Made by a program: the position numbers and the translations under genes
From: an uncultured Prevotella sp.
GTDB taxonomy: Bacteria > Bacteroidota > Bacteroidia > Bacteroidales > Bacteroidaceae
Direction of reading: 5' to 3'
Assembly: GCA_934256705.1 (NCBI GenBank)
Contig: CAKQPF010000014.1
Span: forward strand, 1-62,635
DNA: 62,635 nucleotides
In this document: piece by piece, positions 37,614-46,112 of the stretch
Layout: the number at the start of each line of letters is the position of its first letter
How positions within the stretch are numbered: position 1 is the stretch's first letter
Notes under the pieces: generated by a model
Database searches by the model: none
Told to the model about the DNA's origin: nothing
What the model saw: the letters and a program-made list of their open reading frames with translations, nothing else

Positions 37614-37854
37614 TTAGGCTGGAAGCCTATACCGAGCATGGCGAGAGTAACCCGGGACGAAGTCTCGGGATTACAAAGATGAAAGAAAGAACTGTCTGGA
37701 AGACAGTACCTATCATACACAGGAAGACGGCCCCCATTCTAACCCGACAATTATTTTGGTACTGTATTCCAGACAGGTATTGTTATTTGTTTTTTAACCC
37801 CGAGACTTCGTCCCGGGTTACTCTCGCTTAGCTCGGTATAGGCTTCCAGCCTAA
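37614..37854. repeat. 241-bp palindromic element with 97-bp arms
   Basis: The arms 37614-37710 and 37758-37854 are inverted copies of equal length that are nearly identical over their outer ~60 bp; the inner part diverges before a shared CTGTCTGGAA-type end. Each arm itself contains small palindromes: AGGCTGGAAGCCT, CCCGGGACGAAGTCTCGGG and CTGTCTGGAAGACAG. A 47-bp centre separates them. No frame inside it codes for a recognisable protein. It lies between the FAS1-SusCD operon and the gene at 37973. It looks like a MITE-type or REP-doublet element. Confidence 0.85.
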
Positions 37855-37910
37855 GCCAAAGACTTGGATTATAATAAATAAGCAAAAAGCGAAAATCATC
37901 AGTAATCATC

Positions 37911-37949
37911 AAGTCCCCCACTCCATTTCACGAAAGGAGTGAGGGACTT
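37911..37949 (-). terminator. Hairpin after the 37973-40897 gene
   Basis: On the minus strand, AAGTCCCTCACTCC pairs with GGAGTGGGGGACTT (14 bp, one mismatch). It starts about 25 bp after the stop codon, but the downstream T-run is missing, so termination is only likely. A related shorter hairpin, CCCCCACTCTTAAAGAGTGAGGG-like (37483-37503), lies about 430 bp away. Confidence 0.55.
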
Positions 37950-37972
37950 GCATTTATGTTATAGGGATTGGA

Positions 37973-40897
37973 TTACTTGATCTGTGCACCAGCTACGGTG
38001 TACTTCTTGCCACCCTTAACGATTACGATCTTACCGTTCTCAATCTTCTTGACAGCCTTGCTTGCCTCTGCAGTCTCAGTCTCTACGTCTGTGATACCTG
38101 ATGTTGTTGCCTTTGAAGCATATCTGTAGATCTTGATGTTGTCGATAGAAGAACGACGAGCTGATATCATCTTAGGTGCTGCACCGCTGATAGAGAAATA
38201 CTTAGGAAGATTTCTTACTTCACCGAACGGAACTGTCTCGCCTGAAGTCTCTGCAGACACTTCGCAAGTGTTGGCATCACCCTTATACTGGATTACGCTT
38301 GCCTGCATGGTGAGAGCCTTGAAGTCGAAAATCAACTTGTAATCCACACGCGAACCGCCAGTGACAGCGAAGCAGTCCTTCAACTGTGAAGGCTTGTCTG
38401 TCTCGAAGAGTTTGCCGGCTAAGTCACCGAATGAGCAGTAGTCAACAGCATTCCATGTACCTCTACGGAAGCCACCGATAGTGTTCTTCTCAGCATCAAG
38501 GAGCAATACTTCTGGAGTACCTACGCTGTTGCCCCATGCAGGATTATACATAGTGAAGTCAATACGAAGTACATCATTTGGAGTTGGAGCCACTACGTCA
38601 GTAAGCTCAAGGAGATTGACAGTGTTACCGATAACGAGGATATTGCCGTCATTGATAGCGTCACTCTTTGATTTTACAATCTGATATGAGAGATCGTAGT
38701 CATATACGTCATTTGCCTTATCAGAGAGCTGGCCGTCAGCGAAGACCATGTTCAGATTATCCTCTACGCTCTTGACAACATAGGATACTTCTCCCTCATT
38801 GTCAATCTTCTCATAACCTCCTTCGAAGTCGAATGTAGCGATTGGAGAAATTTCTGCGCTCTTCTTGAATGCCTCAGAAGCGGCTTCAAGAACAGTTACG
38901 ATTTCATTCAGACGAGTAACGTCATCTTCTCTTGTTGCATCGGTTGTAGCAGCTACGATAGCGTCATAAGCTGCCTTACTTTCAGAAATCTTGCTCTGGA
39001 ATGTAGTCTTGTCGCCATCTGCATAGAGAGGATTGTTGAGAGTCTCATTGGCATTGTCAATCAATGCAACCACGTCCAGAAGCGGAGCGTTGTAGCTTTC
39101 AAACTTGGAGATGAACTCATTGTTGATATAACGTACACCAGCATTCATGATAACATTCTGGAGTGCCTTCTCTGTATCATCAGAATAAGTGGTATCTTTC
39201 AGTACGTATGCACCATCTACATAGTAAGGAGCCTGTGTAACTTCATACTTTGCAGAGAAATTATCCAATGTAGCAAGGCGGTCTTCCTGGCTCATTGCCT
39301 CCCACACAGCGAGACGCTTCTTAGCCTCATCAATACCCTTCTGGAGATTTTCCTTACCCCATGGACGTTGCTTCTGGTCTGCTGCTACATAGCCTTCTGC
39401 TACAGTGATACGTCCCTTGAGGGCATCAATCTGTGTCTGAACATTTGAAAGATAGGTATCCTGCTCTGGGGTAAGCTCACCAGCTACAAGCACCTTATAA
39501 AGCACTGGATGGAAGAAATTCACATCAAAGCCATCACCTGCTACCTGATTCTGACCTATATTACAACGGATACCGAACTTTACAGGTGTGTTGTCCTCTG
39601 CAACCTCAAACTTATAGATTACGTTACCAAAAGTAGAAGCCATATCATTAGATGTAGGGAGGAGGAACATATCTGTGGTATCATTATTGAAGAAGAGATA
39701 TGTCTCTGCACATTCCTTTGCCTCTGAGCGAACCCAACGGTTCTTGTTGAGAGTCATCATACCACCTGCACCCTGCACTCCGAAATAGTATGTACCCTTG
39801 TCGAGAGTGGTAGTATTGGTCGCAATATTGTCCCAATCGCCAGAAGAGCCACGCATCCACTGAATCTGAAGAGGGGAATTTGCAGATGCTGTCTTATGAC
39901 ACCAACGGTCTGTTGACCAGGACCAGCCGCTTACTGCATTCTGGGCAGAAGCATCGCTGCTCATCTTATTAAACTTTCCTGTCCAGTTATCCCAGTTAGC
40001 AGAGTAGTTACCAGTGCCACCGGTATTGATGGTATTAAGCACATTAGCGAAGCATTCTGTAACAAACGGCTCCCACATGCCTTCAAGATTTTCCATCTCA
40101 GTATCGTAACCTTCTTCTTCACCGTTATTGATCATTTCCTTGATGATCGCAATGGACTCTGCAAGGTCACCATAGGAATCACGGTCGGTGAAGTCATAGC
40201 TGTTGAGGATGCTCTCTATGTAAGCGATACGATTCTCAGGAATACGTGTGTCATAAACCTGTTCTGCAGCCTGACAGGTAACATCACAGATTTCAAGTCC
40301 CTCAGAGAGACCGCGGAGGTCAATCACTATCTGACCGTCTGCTGGTGCTGTTACCGGAAAGTTTACCTCTGTGAACTTGTCTGTAGTGAAAGAGAAGGTA
40401 TAACCACCGCATACTCCGTCAGCACCATAAGAGAGAACTGTATTGTTAGTACCGCCAGCAGTAGCGAGCGCACCGTCGGTATTGTAATAAGCATTGATGT
40501 AATTGATGTTGGCACCAGTGAGGTCGAAGTCAGTGAAACCTGCGGCTTTGGTGTTCATCACCTTCATGGAAACGATATATGTGCCACCCTGCTCGATTGC
40601 GATAGTCTGGTAAATACCATTCTTGAGGGCAGTCTGTCCATCGTTTACCTTGATTTCATTCTTGCCTTCAGCACCTTGACCTGCAAGAACAGCGAATGTA
40701 GTTAGTTTGTCAACAGTTTCGTCAATGGCTGTCCAGCCAGCGAGAGAAAGGTCTGAGAAATCACCATTGGTTACAAGATTCTTACCTGTAATCTTCCATT
40801 TTGCACTGTTGCTATACACCTTGTCTCCAATTTCGTGCGCCATTGCACCTGAGACAACAGCAGACAGCAATGCAATGCTGAGTAGTTGTTTCTTCAT
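37973..40897 (-). CDS. Large secreted protein with CBM-like N-terminus and sorting-like C-terminus
   Basis: A 974-residue protein with signal peptide (MKKQLLSIALLSAVVSGAMA-H). NLVTNGDFSDLSLAGWTAI near residue 40 resembles the start of CBM4/9-like jelly-roll domains. A second beta-rich region spans about 280-470. Residues about 480-680 are helical and FIVAR-like (LIDNANETLNNPLYADGDK and SKAAYDAIVAAT). A beta domain follows (690-920). The end KKIENGKIVIVKGGKKYTVA closely resembles the end of the PL10 lyase at 7245. It has its own promoter (40946-40976). It is probably an exported carbohydrate-binding or adhesive surface protein. No catalytic motif was recognised. Confidence 0.65.
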   Translation of the reverse strand: MKKQLLSIALLSAVVSGAMAHEIGDKVYSNSAKWKITGKNLVTNGDFSDLSLAGWTAIDETVDKLTTFAVLAGQGAEGKNEIKVNDGQTALKNGIYQTIAIEQGGTYIVSMKVMNTKAAGFTDFDLTGANINYINAYYNTDGALATAGGTNNTVLSYGADGVCGGYTFSFTTDKFTEVNFPVTAPADGQIVIDLRGLSEGLEICDVTCQAAEQVYDTRIPENRIAYIESILNSYDFTDRDSYGDLAESIAIIKEMINNGEEEGYDTEMENLEGMWEPFVTECFANVLNTINTGGTGNYSANWDNWTGKFNKMSSDASAQNAVSGWSWSTDRWCHKTASANSPLQIQWMRGSSGDWDNIATNTTTLDKGTYYFGVQGAGGMMTLNKNRWVRSEAKECAETYLFFNNDTTDMFLLPTSNDMASTFGNVIYKFEVAEDNTPVKFGIRCNIGQNQVAGDGFDVNFFHPVLYKVLVAGELTPEQDTYLSNVQTQIDALKGRITVAEGYVAADQKQRPWGKENLQKGIDEAKKRLAVWEAMSQEDRLATLDNFSAKYEVTQAPYYVDGAYVLKDTTYSDDTEKALQNVIMNAGVRYINNEFISKFESYNAPLLDVVALIDNANETLNNPLYADGDKTTFQSKISESKAAYDAIVAATTDATREDDVTRLNEIVTVLEAASEAFKKSAEISPIATFDFEGGYEKIDNEGEVSYVVKSVEDNLNMVFADGQLSDKANDVYDYDLSYQIVKSKSDAINDGNILVIGNTVNLLELTDVVAPTPNDVLRIDFTMYNPAWGNSVGTPEVLLLDAEKNTIGGFRRGTWNAVDYCSFGDLAGKLFETDKPSQLKDCFAVTGGSRVDYKLIFDFKALTMQASVIQYKGDANTCEVSAETSGETVPFGEVRNLPKYFSISGAAPKMISARRSSIDNIKIYRYASKATTSGITDVETETAEASKAVKKIENGKIVIVKGGKKYTVAGAQIK

Positions 40898-40945
40898 AAT
40901 TTCGGAATTAAATTAGTTAGTATTCAAATAAGTTTTATTCTTCTG

Positions 40946-40976
40946 CAAAAGTACTAATTATTTTATAAATTACAAA
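40946..40976 (-). promoter_or_regulatory. Bacteroidetes-type promoter for the 37973-40897 gene
   Basis: On the minus strand, TTTG (40973-40976), a 19-bp spacer and TACTTTTG (40946-40953). The leader would be about 40 nt. Confidence 0.8.
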
Positions 40977-41122
40977 ATATTTGGCACTTTTTTAACATAA
41001 TTGTCTTGATTACACTCTAAAAACGTGAAAATTGCCCCCGTTTCCCAGCTTTTTCGGTTGAAAAACAGGCTATTATTCAAAAAAAAATACTCAACTTTCT
41101 CAAGTTTTAAAAACCCCTCAGT

Positions 41123-41327
41123 CCCCACAGTCGTGGGGAAGATAAAAACATCAATATAGAAAAATAAAGAAAAAAATATAAAAAATATATTTATTTATTT
41201 TTATTTATCGATTTTTTATTGCAGATTGTCAGCCTGATAGATACTTGCGAAACTTCAGTAAAACATCAATGGATAAAAATAAATAAAAATCCAAATGGTC
41301 GGTTTTTGTTTATTTTTATCCATTGAT
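41123..41327. repeat. AT-rich hairpin element with GC clamp (family D), after the PL11 gene
   Basis: CCCCACAGTCGTGGGG (41123-41138) is followed by an AT-rich segment (41149-41221) bounded by ATCAATA-like ends. A long hairpin lies at 41265-41327, where ATCAATGGATAAAAATAAAT pairs with ATTTATTTTTATCCATTGAT-like sequence (stem about 27 bp). Its minus-strand position, 44 bp past the PL11 stop codon, suits a transcription terminator. Related elements lie at 47894-48000 and 61087-61177. Confidence 0.75.
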
Positions 41328-41370
41328 ATTTTATTGACAAGCAAGCCATTGAGAGCTTGCAGGACTGTGG

Positions 41371-44300
41371 TTACTTGATGTTCACGACACCACAAGCATC
41401 CTGTGTCCTTACGACATAATTGCCGCGGGCGGACACGAGTGCCTTCACTGCACGGTGGAGGTCAGCCTTTGTGGTGGAGATGCGTCCGAGGCACTTGCCA
41501 TCCACGGTGAACACCTCGCCCTCGATTGCTGCATCTGCTGGGAGACTGTCGATGGATGAAGCGTCATCCTTCACCACTCTCAGCACGCCTTCCTTATCAT
41601 AAAGGGCAGTGGTTTCCCACTTCAGTCCGGCTGGGAGTACAGGAAGATCGAGCACAACCTTCTCTTCTGTCACGCCGGAAATGGTGTTTGCTGTCCAGAG
41701 CTTGAACTCTGATCCTGCAGCAGGAGTGAAACCGTCATCCAGACGCACACGGAGAATACCGCCGGTGTAGAAGGTAAGGGTTCCTTTACAGTTGAGGTAT
41801 GAATACTTGTCAGCAGACTTCAACTTGAAATCGAGCACTGCTCCACCCTTGATAATGTCGATAGCATTCTCGGAAGTGGTGATAGTGGTAGGAGCATCGC
41901 TGGTTCCGGTAATGGAGAACTCACCGCCATCTGCCACCTGTACGGCATGGAAGAGGGCGTTGCCGCCATATACCTTGCCTGATTTCTCCACGAGAATAAT
42001 GTTGTTGCCGTTACATTTTGTCTGGTTGGAACTGCTTCCCGTGAAGCGGAGAGCACCTGACTTGACTGTTATCTTCTTGGAAACGCGTCCTGCATTGGCA
42101 GTTGTGATGCGCAGCTCTCTGCTTTCCATACCACGATATTCTATCTCATTTTCCACATAATTGGAGAGATTGATATCTCCATCATAGTTTTCTCCGAGGA
42201 TTATGATGCCGCCACCGGTAATCTTTCCTGACGCGCCAGCCTTGAGATTCTTCACTGCCACGTTATTGCCATTGGTCTTGAATTCATATCCTGACTGCAC
42301 ATTGAGCGTAGCGTTAGGCAGGCCGTAGTTGTTTTTCCAATCGAATGAAGGGTCGTAAGTTCCGCGTTTCTGTCCCTGAACGATAATTTCTCCAGCGAAC
42401 GCACTCCAGTTTCCTTCAAGAGTATTACGCGCTCCACCAGCCACTACAGTGAGAGTTCCTTCGCCGGTAAGCTTGCCTACATATTGGCATCGTGGGTCAA
42501 GAATCAGTTTACCTGTCTGTCCTTTTTCTACGATGAAATTGGAAGATAGCTTACTATAAGTACCTTCCGAATTGGAATCCGAATACGTTCCGCCACGGAA
42601 ATCAATGTTAGCCGGACCTTTGCTGTCATATCCATTGACTGTTCCGCCCACGATTGAGAGAGTGGAAGGAGCGAAAGATGAAGGCATGGCGAATGTTCCC
42701 TCGCCTGTCTTGGTGAATGTAGTGCCGCTTCCGCCCGTGACAGCAGCATTCTGGGTGAATGTTGCGCCGTTAGCAACTGTCACTCCTGCTCCGCCTTCTC
42801 CTACGGAAATTGCCTGGTCTGACACCAATGTATTGGAGATGCCGAGGCGTGCTCCGTTGCTGATATTGATGACCTTGCTCTTGTCGCCCAGCGCACCATA
42901 GTCGGTTCCAGTGGTGTTTGCGAGGGAGGAAACATAGAGATTACCCTGCGTGATGTATGTATTGCCTGTACGGTTCTCATTATTTATATATACGGATCCG
43001 TCGCCCTTCTTGGTCACTGTAGGTGCTCCCACGATGCTGTCACCGGAGAGATAGTAAGGCTTTGAGGCATTGTCGAATGTGATTGAGTTGGCAGACACTG
43101 CTCCATGTGCATTTGAAACGACTACATTATAGTTGCTTGCAGTTGCAGGGAAGAGAATATCCGAACCTGTGACGAATACAGATTCCTCACCGGACTCTGC
43201 ATCATTGAGGTTTGCAGTGTTGTCAAGGTCGAGTACTGTGCCCTTGCCACCGCTCCATACGAGGTCTTTTGCTTCGTAACCCTTCACGGAAAGCACGAGT
43301 TTTCCATCGTTCACGGAGAGTGAAGTCTTATGGTTTGACATTCCCTCGATCACGATGTCGGAGATATTGCCTTCCACTTTGGCGATGCTGCCGATAACAT
43401 AATTGCCGTCAGCAATCTTACTTGTGCCGTCAGCGGCATGTGCCTTGAAGCGGAACACCGGTGTGTCATAGACAGGACCACCACCGTTAGGCCATACCTT
43501 CTTCTCCACCTTGAGCACGTTGGCATTGATCTGGTCTGCCTGCTGTCCGTCGGAGAAGAGGTCAAGTTCGACAATTGCTCCGAAACCGAGGTTGAGCGAG
43601 TCGGTGGTGATGCTGGAAGCCTTCTTCTCTTCGCCTCCTATGCGGATTACGCTTCCGTAGTCTGCCTGGATGCTCTTCTCGAATTTACCGCCGTCGGTGT
43701 TGAGGTTTGTGAGGCGGTTGAGCCACAGACGGGAGTTCTGCAGTGTGCCGTTGAAGGTCAGTGTGCCTGCCCATACATCGGTGTTGCCCTTGTATGTCTG
43801 CACCACGTCAGGCAAAATGAGGTCGCCCGCACCCTGCTTGATGAGACGCATTTCGCCTGCGAAGGCTCCGCCTGTGAGGGTATGGGTGTAGTATGTATAA
43901 GTGATCGGATATTCCTTTGCTGTGGATTCAGACTTTGCAGAGCCCTGCACCCAGGACGGAGCGTTGTCTATATATAAATAAGGTGTAGCCCCATCCTGCA
44001 CGTTGACGGTCATGTCGTTGGTCTCGCAGGTGATGAGCACCTCGTCGTCACTGCCTATGGTGCCACCATTGGCTATCTCCTTGCGTCCGGTCATGGTCTC
44101 TGGAGGCGGTGCCATGGTGATGCCTTCGAGTTCTCCGAGGAAATAGGAAACGTGTGGAGGCTGGTTGTAACCGCACATCTCCCACACCATTCCGTTGCGA
44201 TACTGCTTGTCATACCAGAGGGAATAGTTGCGCCACGGTGTCTCGGTGGTGGTGGTGAAGATGCGGAGCTTGTTGTCGGCTGTGCGCTCGATGATTTCTT

Positions 44301-45957
44301 CACGCCAGTCGCCGAGGATGTCGCCCATGAATGTTGGTGTCGCCTTTGTGCTGTTGTTCGAATAAGCGCCTGTCATGGTGGCGATTACGCCTTTCTTATA
44401 CTTGCTCACAGAGACATCGTTGAAGCCTTCTTCCTGAAGGTCTCCGTCCCAATAGATGCGGAAATTCATGCCCACACCGTCCTTGGAGAGGGTGCTCTCC
44501 ACATTGCCCGTCACGCAGCTGACAGGATTATCATGAGCTGAGAAGCCCATTGCGCCCGGCATATCATTGCAGAAATTGCCGGCAATGCTTCGTCCGTCAT
44601 CATTTCCTCCGGTGGCACGGTGGCGTATCTTGCTCGTGATAAGGTCACGATAGTTGTTTGACGGACGGTCTTCATTACAGAAGAATCCCTGCTGTCCGTA
44701 TGTGTAAGGGTCGAGATCGCCGTGATGCTGGGCATCTCCGTGTCCGAGACCTGTGGTGGAAAGTCCCATGCCATTGTCGTCAATGACCATTGAGCCCCAA
44801 ACTATCTCGTCACGGCCGTCCCAATCCACATCGACGATGGCATAGTTGTGATAACCCTGTCCGTACCAAGGTGAGCCTGGCTGGTTGTTTGTCCAGCGCC
44901 AACGCTCAGTGAGTTCGTGGGTATTAGGGTCAACGTCGAAAGCCACAAACTTATGGCGTGTGTAGATTCCTCTGCCGAGGAAGATGCTCGGATGACGGCC
45001 ATCGAGATAAGGCGCACCGAAGAAATACTTGCTGGAACGGTGTCCGTAGCCGTCGCCCCATGCCTTGCTGAGGTCTGTCTCGCCAGCCTCATAGCGCTTC
45101 AGAGGGAAGTCGATGCACTGGTAAGGTTTTCCTGTCGTGCCGTTGCAATATACGAGGAACTCATTGCCATAGTGGGTAAACCACTCCACACTGCCTGAAG
45201 CCTTAGGCTGACGGTAGTTTGTCCATGATGTGCCGTTCTTGCCATCTGCTCCTATTTTATATGTTGTGCCGTCAGCCATGTGGATTTCGGATCCTTCAGC
45301 GAGGCGCATCAGCACCTCCGACTTGCCGTCCTGGTCCCAGTCATAGCCCACGATGTTCTGTTCATTGTTCTGGAAGTCGCCCATATTCGGTCCGCAGTTG
45401 ACCCACCAGAGCACGGTGCCGTCAAGTTTCAGCACCTCGAAGAGGGTGTATTCCTTGGTGTCTGCACCGCTCATCGTCGGTCCCTGCTTCGGGTAAAGCT
45501 GCTCTCTCTCCTGCTGGTTGTCATACTTCAGGAGGATTTCCACCACTCCGTCGCCATCGACATCTGCACAGCAGGCGTCATTCGGCACGTATGTGCACTT
45601 GAGCGAAGAGTCGTGCTTAGGGCTGATCTCAAAGTAGTTCTGCGCCCAAGGCTTGATGGCCTTGCACTGTGTCTGCTCTTTTCCACGCACCACTGCAGCG
45701 ACAGTGTAGGTGTTATCCACACTTCCGCCCTTGTCGGTGAAATTGGAGACATTGAGGTTTTCCGCAATCCGGGTGCCGTTGCGGTAAAGGTTGTACTTCA
45801 CGTCGTAGTACTCGTCAGACTGTATTCTCCAACTGAGGAATACGCCTGCATCGACTTTGATGCCGATAAGTCCGCGGTCGAGCTTGTCGATCCTGCGTTG
45901 CGCTGACGATGGCAATATGGCCAGCATCAGAAACAGAAAGGTCAGTATTTGTTTCAT
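41371..45957 (-). CDS. Rhamnogalacturonan lyase (PL11) fused to a beta-strand repeat region and sorting domain
   Basis: A 1528-residue protein with signal peptide (ending LPSSA-Q). Residues about 20-620 are a PL11 (YesW-like) catalytic region: GLIGIKVDAGVFLSWR, DVDGDGVVEILLKYD, YDWDQDGKSEVLMR, YFFGAPYLDGRHPSIFLGRG and FMGDILGDWREEI. It should cleave rhamnogalacturonan-I backbones by beta-elimination. The Asp-rich loops are typical Ca-binding propeller motifs. Residues about 620-1440 are autotransporter-type beta-strand repeats (GNTYITQGNLYVSSLA, TFTKTGEGTF). The end (VFTVDGKCLG...GNYVVRT) resembles a type IX sorting domain. PL11 enzymes are usually near 600 residues, so this is a long fusion. 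It lies 155 bp downstream of the CE12 gene and may be co-transcribed with it. Confidence 0.9.
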   Translation of the reverse strand: MKQILTFLFLMLAILPSSAQRRIDKLDRGLIGIKVDAGVFLSWRIQSDEYYDVKYNLYRNGTRIAENLNVSNFTDKGGSVDNTYTVAAVVRGKEQTQCKAIKPWAQNYFEISPKHDSSLKCTYVPNDACCADVDGDGVVEILLKYDNQQEREQLYPKQGPTMSGADTKEYTLFEVLKLDGTVLWWVNCGPNMGDFQNNEQNIVGYDWDQDGKSEVLMRLAEGSEIHMADGTTYKIGADGKNGTSWTNYRQPKASGSVEWFTHYGNEFLVYCNGTTGKPYQCIDFPLKRYEAGETDLSKAWGDGYGHRSSKYFFGAPYLDGRHPSIFLGRGIYTRHKFVAFDVDPNTHELTERWRWTNNQPGSPWYGQGYHNYAIVDVDWDGRDEIVWGSMVIDDNGMGLSTTGLGHGDAQHHGDLDPYTYGQQGFFCNEDRPSNNYRDLITSKIRHRATGGNDDGRSIAGNFCNDMPGAMGFSAHDNPVSCVTGNVESTLSKDGVGMNFRIYWDGDLQEEGFNDVSVSKYKKGVIATMTGAYSNNSTKATPTFMGDILGDWREEIIERTADNKLRIFTTTTETPWRNYSLWYDKQYRNGMVWEMCGYNQPPHVSYFLGELEGITMAPPPETMTGRKEIANGGTIGSDDEVLITCETNDMTVNVQDGATPYLYIDNAPSWVQGSAKSESTAKEYPITYTYYTHTLTGGAFAGEMRLIKQGAGDLILPDVVQTYKGNTDVWAGTLTFNGTLQNSRLWLNRLTNLNTDGGKFEKSIQADYGSVIRIGGEEKKASSITTDSLNLGFGAIVELDLFSDGQQADQINANVLKVEKKVWPNGGGPVYDTPVFRFKAHAADGTSKIADGNYVIGSIAKVEGNISDIVIEGMSNHKTSLSVNDGKLVLSVKGYEAKDLVWSGGKGTVLDLDNTANLNDAESGEESVFVTGSDILFPATASNYNVVVSNAHGAVSANSITFDNASKPYYLSGDSIVGAPTVTKKGDGSVYINNENRTGNTYITQGNLYVSSLANTTGTDYGALGDKSKVINISNGARLGISNTLVSDQAISVGEGGAGVTVANGATFTQNAAVTGGSGTTFTKTGEGTFAMPSSFAPSTLSIVGGTVNGYDSKGPANIDFRGGTYSDSNSEGTYSKLSSNFIVEKGQTGKLILDPRCQYVGKLTGEGTLTVVAGGARNTLEGNWSAFAGEIIVQGQKRGTYDPSFDWKNNYGLPNATLNVQSGYEFKTNGNNVAVKNLKAGASGKITGGGIIILGENYDGDINLSNYVENEIEYRGMESRELRITTANAGRVSKKITVKSGALRFTGSSSNQTKCNGNNIILVEKSGKVYGGNALFHAVQVADGGEFSITGTSDAPTTITTSENAIDIIKGGAVLDFKLKSADKYSYLNCKGTLTFYTGGILRVRLDDGFTPAAGSEFKLWTANTISGVTEEKVVLDLPVLPAGLKWETTALYDKEGVLRVVKDDASSIDSLPADAAIEGEVFTVDGKCLGRISTTKADLHRAVKALVSARGNYVVRTQDACGVVNIK

Positions 45958-46112
45958 CTTGTAAATATTGATTGTTAGTATATCCTGTCAGTAGCTATCA
46001 ACCGTAGAAGCGGTTGACACAGTGGCTCCCCTTTGTCGCAAAGGGGAGATGACTGTTGGGGAATGCCATACCTTTCTCCGCTGAAGGAGGGAGGTATGGC
46101 TGGGTGGAAACA
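45958..46112. other. Gap between CE12 and PL11 genes with small palindromes
   Basis: Contains AACCGTAGAAGCGGTT followed by GACACAGTGGCTCC, similar to 7144-7175. It also holds CTCCCCTTTGTCGCAAAGGGGAG (46027-46049) and a weak ATACCTTTCTCC/GGAGGGAGGTAT pairing. No promoter was found, consistent with read-through from the CE12 gene. Confidence 0.5.
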
